Source of the DNA: Symbiobacteriaceae bacterium
GTDB taxonomy: Bacteria; Bacillota; Sulfobacillia; Symbiobacteriales; Symbiobacteriaceae
Direction: 5' to 3'
NCBI GenBank assembly: GCA_029239785.1
Contig: JARBUG010000014.1
Location: 1 to 52,233 of the forward strand
Length of the DNA: 52,233 nucleotides
Position numbers and translations under genes: made by a program. Numbering within the stretch: the first letter of the stretch is position 1; each line of letters starts with the position of its first letter. Shown here piece by piece: positions 51,939 through 52,233 of this stretch. Below the pieces are notes generated by a model. It searched no databases. It was not told where the DNA came from and was given only the letters and a program-made list of their open reading frames with translations.

Positions 51939-52233
51939 TTAGAACTCGGGTTCCAGCAGGCCATAGTTCCCATCCTTGCGCCGATAGAGCACGTTGACTT
52001 TATCGGTATCAGCATTGGCAAAGACAAAGAAGTCATGCGAGAGCAGGTTCATCTGCACAATCGCTTCGTCAACCGACAGGGGCTTGACCGCAAACTTCTT
52101 GGTCTTGACTACCATACCCTCATGGTCGGGAGGAATTTCAACCTCGGAAATGCCGTTCTCCTTGCCACGCTTCTTGAAACGGGCCTTATACTTCATGAGC
52201 TGCTTTTCCAGCTTCTCAGAAACGAGGTCGATG
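51939..52233 (-). CDS. hpf: Ribosome hibernation promoting factor, long form (partial)
   Basis: The frame is open to the right edge of the window, so only the C-terminal 97 codons or so are present. The visible part begins inside the N-terminal S30AE domain (IDLVSEKLEKQLMKYKARFKKR). After a linker comes the C-terminal dimerisation domain (VVKTKKFAVKPLSVDEAIVQM...HDFFVFANADTDKVNVLYRRKDG), which marks the long form that pairs 70S ribosomes into 100S particles. In B. subtilis hpf (yvyD) lies directly before secA; here a nucleotidyltransferase-like gene is between. Confidence 0.95.
   Translation of the reverse strand, partial: IDLVSEKLEKQLMKYKARFKKRGKENGISEVEIPPDHEGMVVKTKKFAVKPLSVDEAIVQMNLLSHDFFVFANADTDKVNVLYRRKDGNYGLLEPEF

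Overview
The window reads as the chromosome of a GC-rich, spore-former-like Firmicute. It resembles Symbiobacterium or a related deep clostridial lineage, but that genus-level guess is inference. The evidence is Bacillus-type gene order in GC-rich DNA, strong Shine-Dalgarno sites in front of many GTG and TTG starts, a T-box riboswitch, AbrB with a CxxC..CxxC tail, PstA, RicT, ComER, a DnaB/DnaI-type helicase-loading pair and a CsaB/TagA wall-glycan cluster. Nearly all genes lie on the minus strand. No tRNA gene, insertion sequence, prophage or CRISPR array was seen.

Left part (1-16,600). The first bases are the 5' end of a 16S rRNA gene on the minus strand, with its leader and promoter. Next come tatD, metG with a complete Met T-box leader, a HerA-NurA pair, divergent abrB, then a lipoprotein, rsmI, trmN6, ricT, holB, pstA, tmk and a PLP decarboxylase. 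Apart from herA-nurA and the lipoprotein, this is the Bacillus subtilis yaaO-tmk-yaaQ-holB-yaaT-yabB-yabC-abrB-metS-yabD cluster, without yaaR and yabA. A dnaB/dnaI-like helicase-loading pair follows, separated by a bidirectional terminator and three tandem 72-bp repeats. A shorter copy of the same repeat lies after the lipoprotein gene.

Middle part (16,600-25,500). A two-gene pyruvate:ferredoxin oxidoreductase (gamma-delta fusion, then alpha-beta fusion) is followed by an orphan AgaS-like sugar isomerase transcribed with a large SEC-C/HTH/TPR protein. A cysteine-rich protein is divergent from a secreted CAP-domain protein, and a small proline-rich ORF follows.

Right part (25,500-52,233). 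A division and envelope cluster (MinJ-like PDZ protein, CtpA-type protease, EnvC-like M23 protein, FtsX, FtsE) is followed by an 8.5-kb surface-glycan operon: two GT4 enzymes, a DUF4330-like protein, an O-antigen-ligase-like protein, MurJ, CsaB, TagA and a phosphoesterase. Next are a 13-residue-repeat secreted protein, a secreted beta-propeller, prfB with its programmed +1 frameshift, comER, a second SEC-C protein, a nitrilase-family amidase, cutC, a class V aminotransferase, secA, a nucleotidyltransferase-like protein and the C-terminal half of the long ribosome hibernation factor. The hpf-secA-prfB-ftsE-ftsX-ctpB-minJ order matches a second B. subtilis block, expanded here by inserted genes.

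Most of the window is housekeeping. The least explained parts are the CTAG-bounded 72-bp repeat, the herA-nurA insertion, the disordered tail of RicT, the SEC-C/HTH/TPR-AgaS operon and a terminator-like hairpin in the secA leader. Protein starts were set by ribosome binding sites and family length; several differ from the longest possible reading frame.
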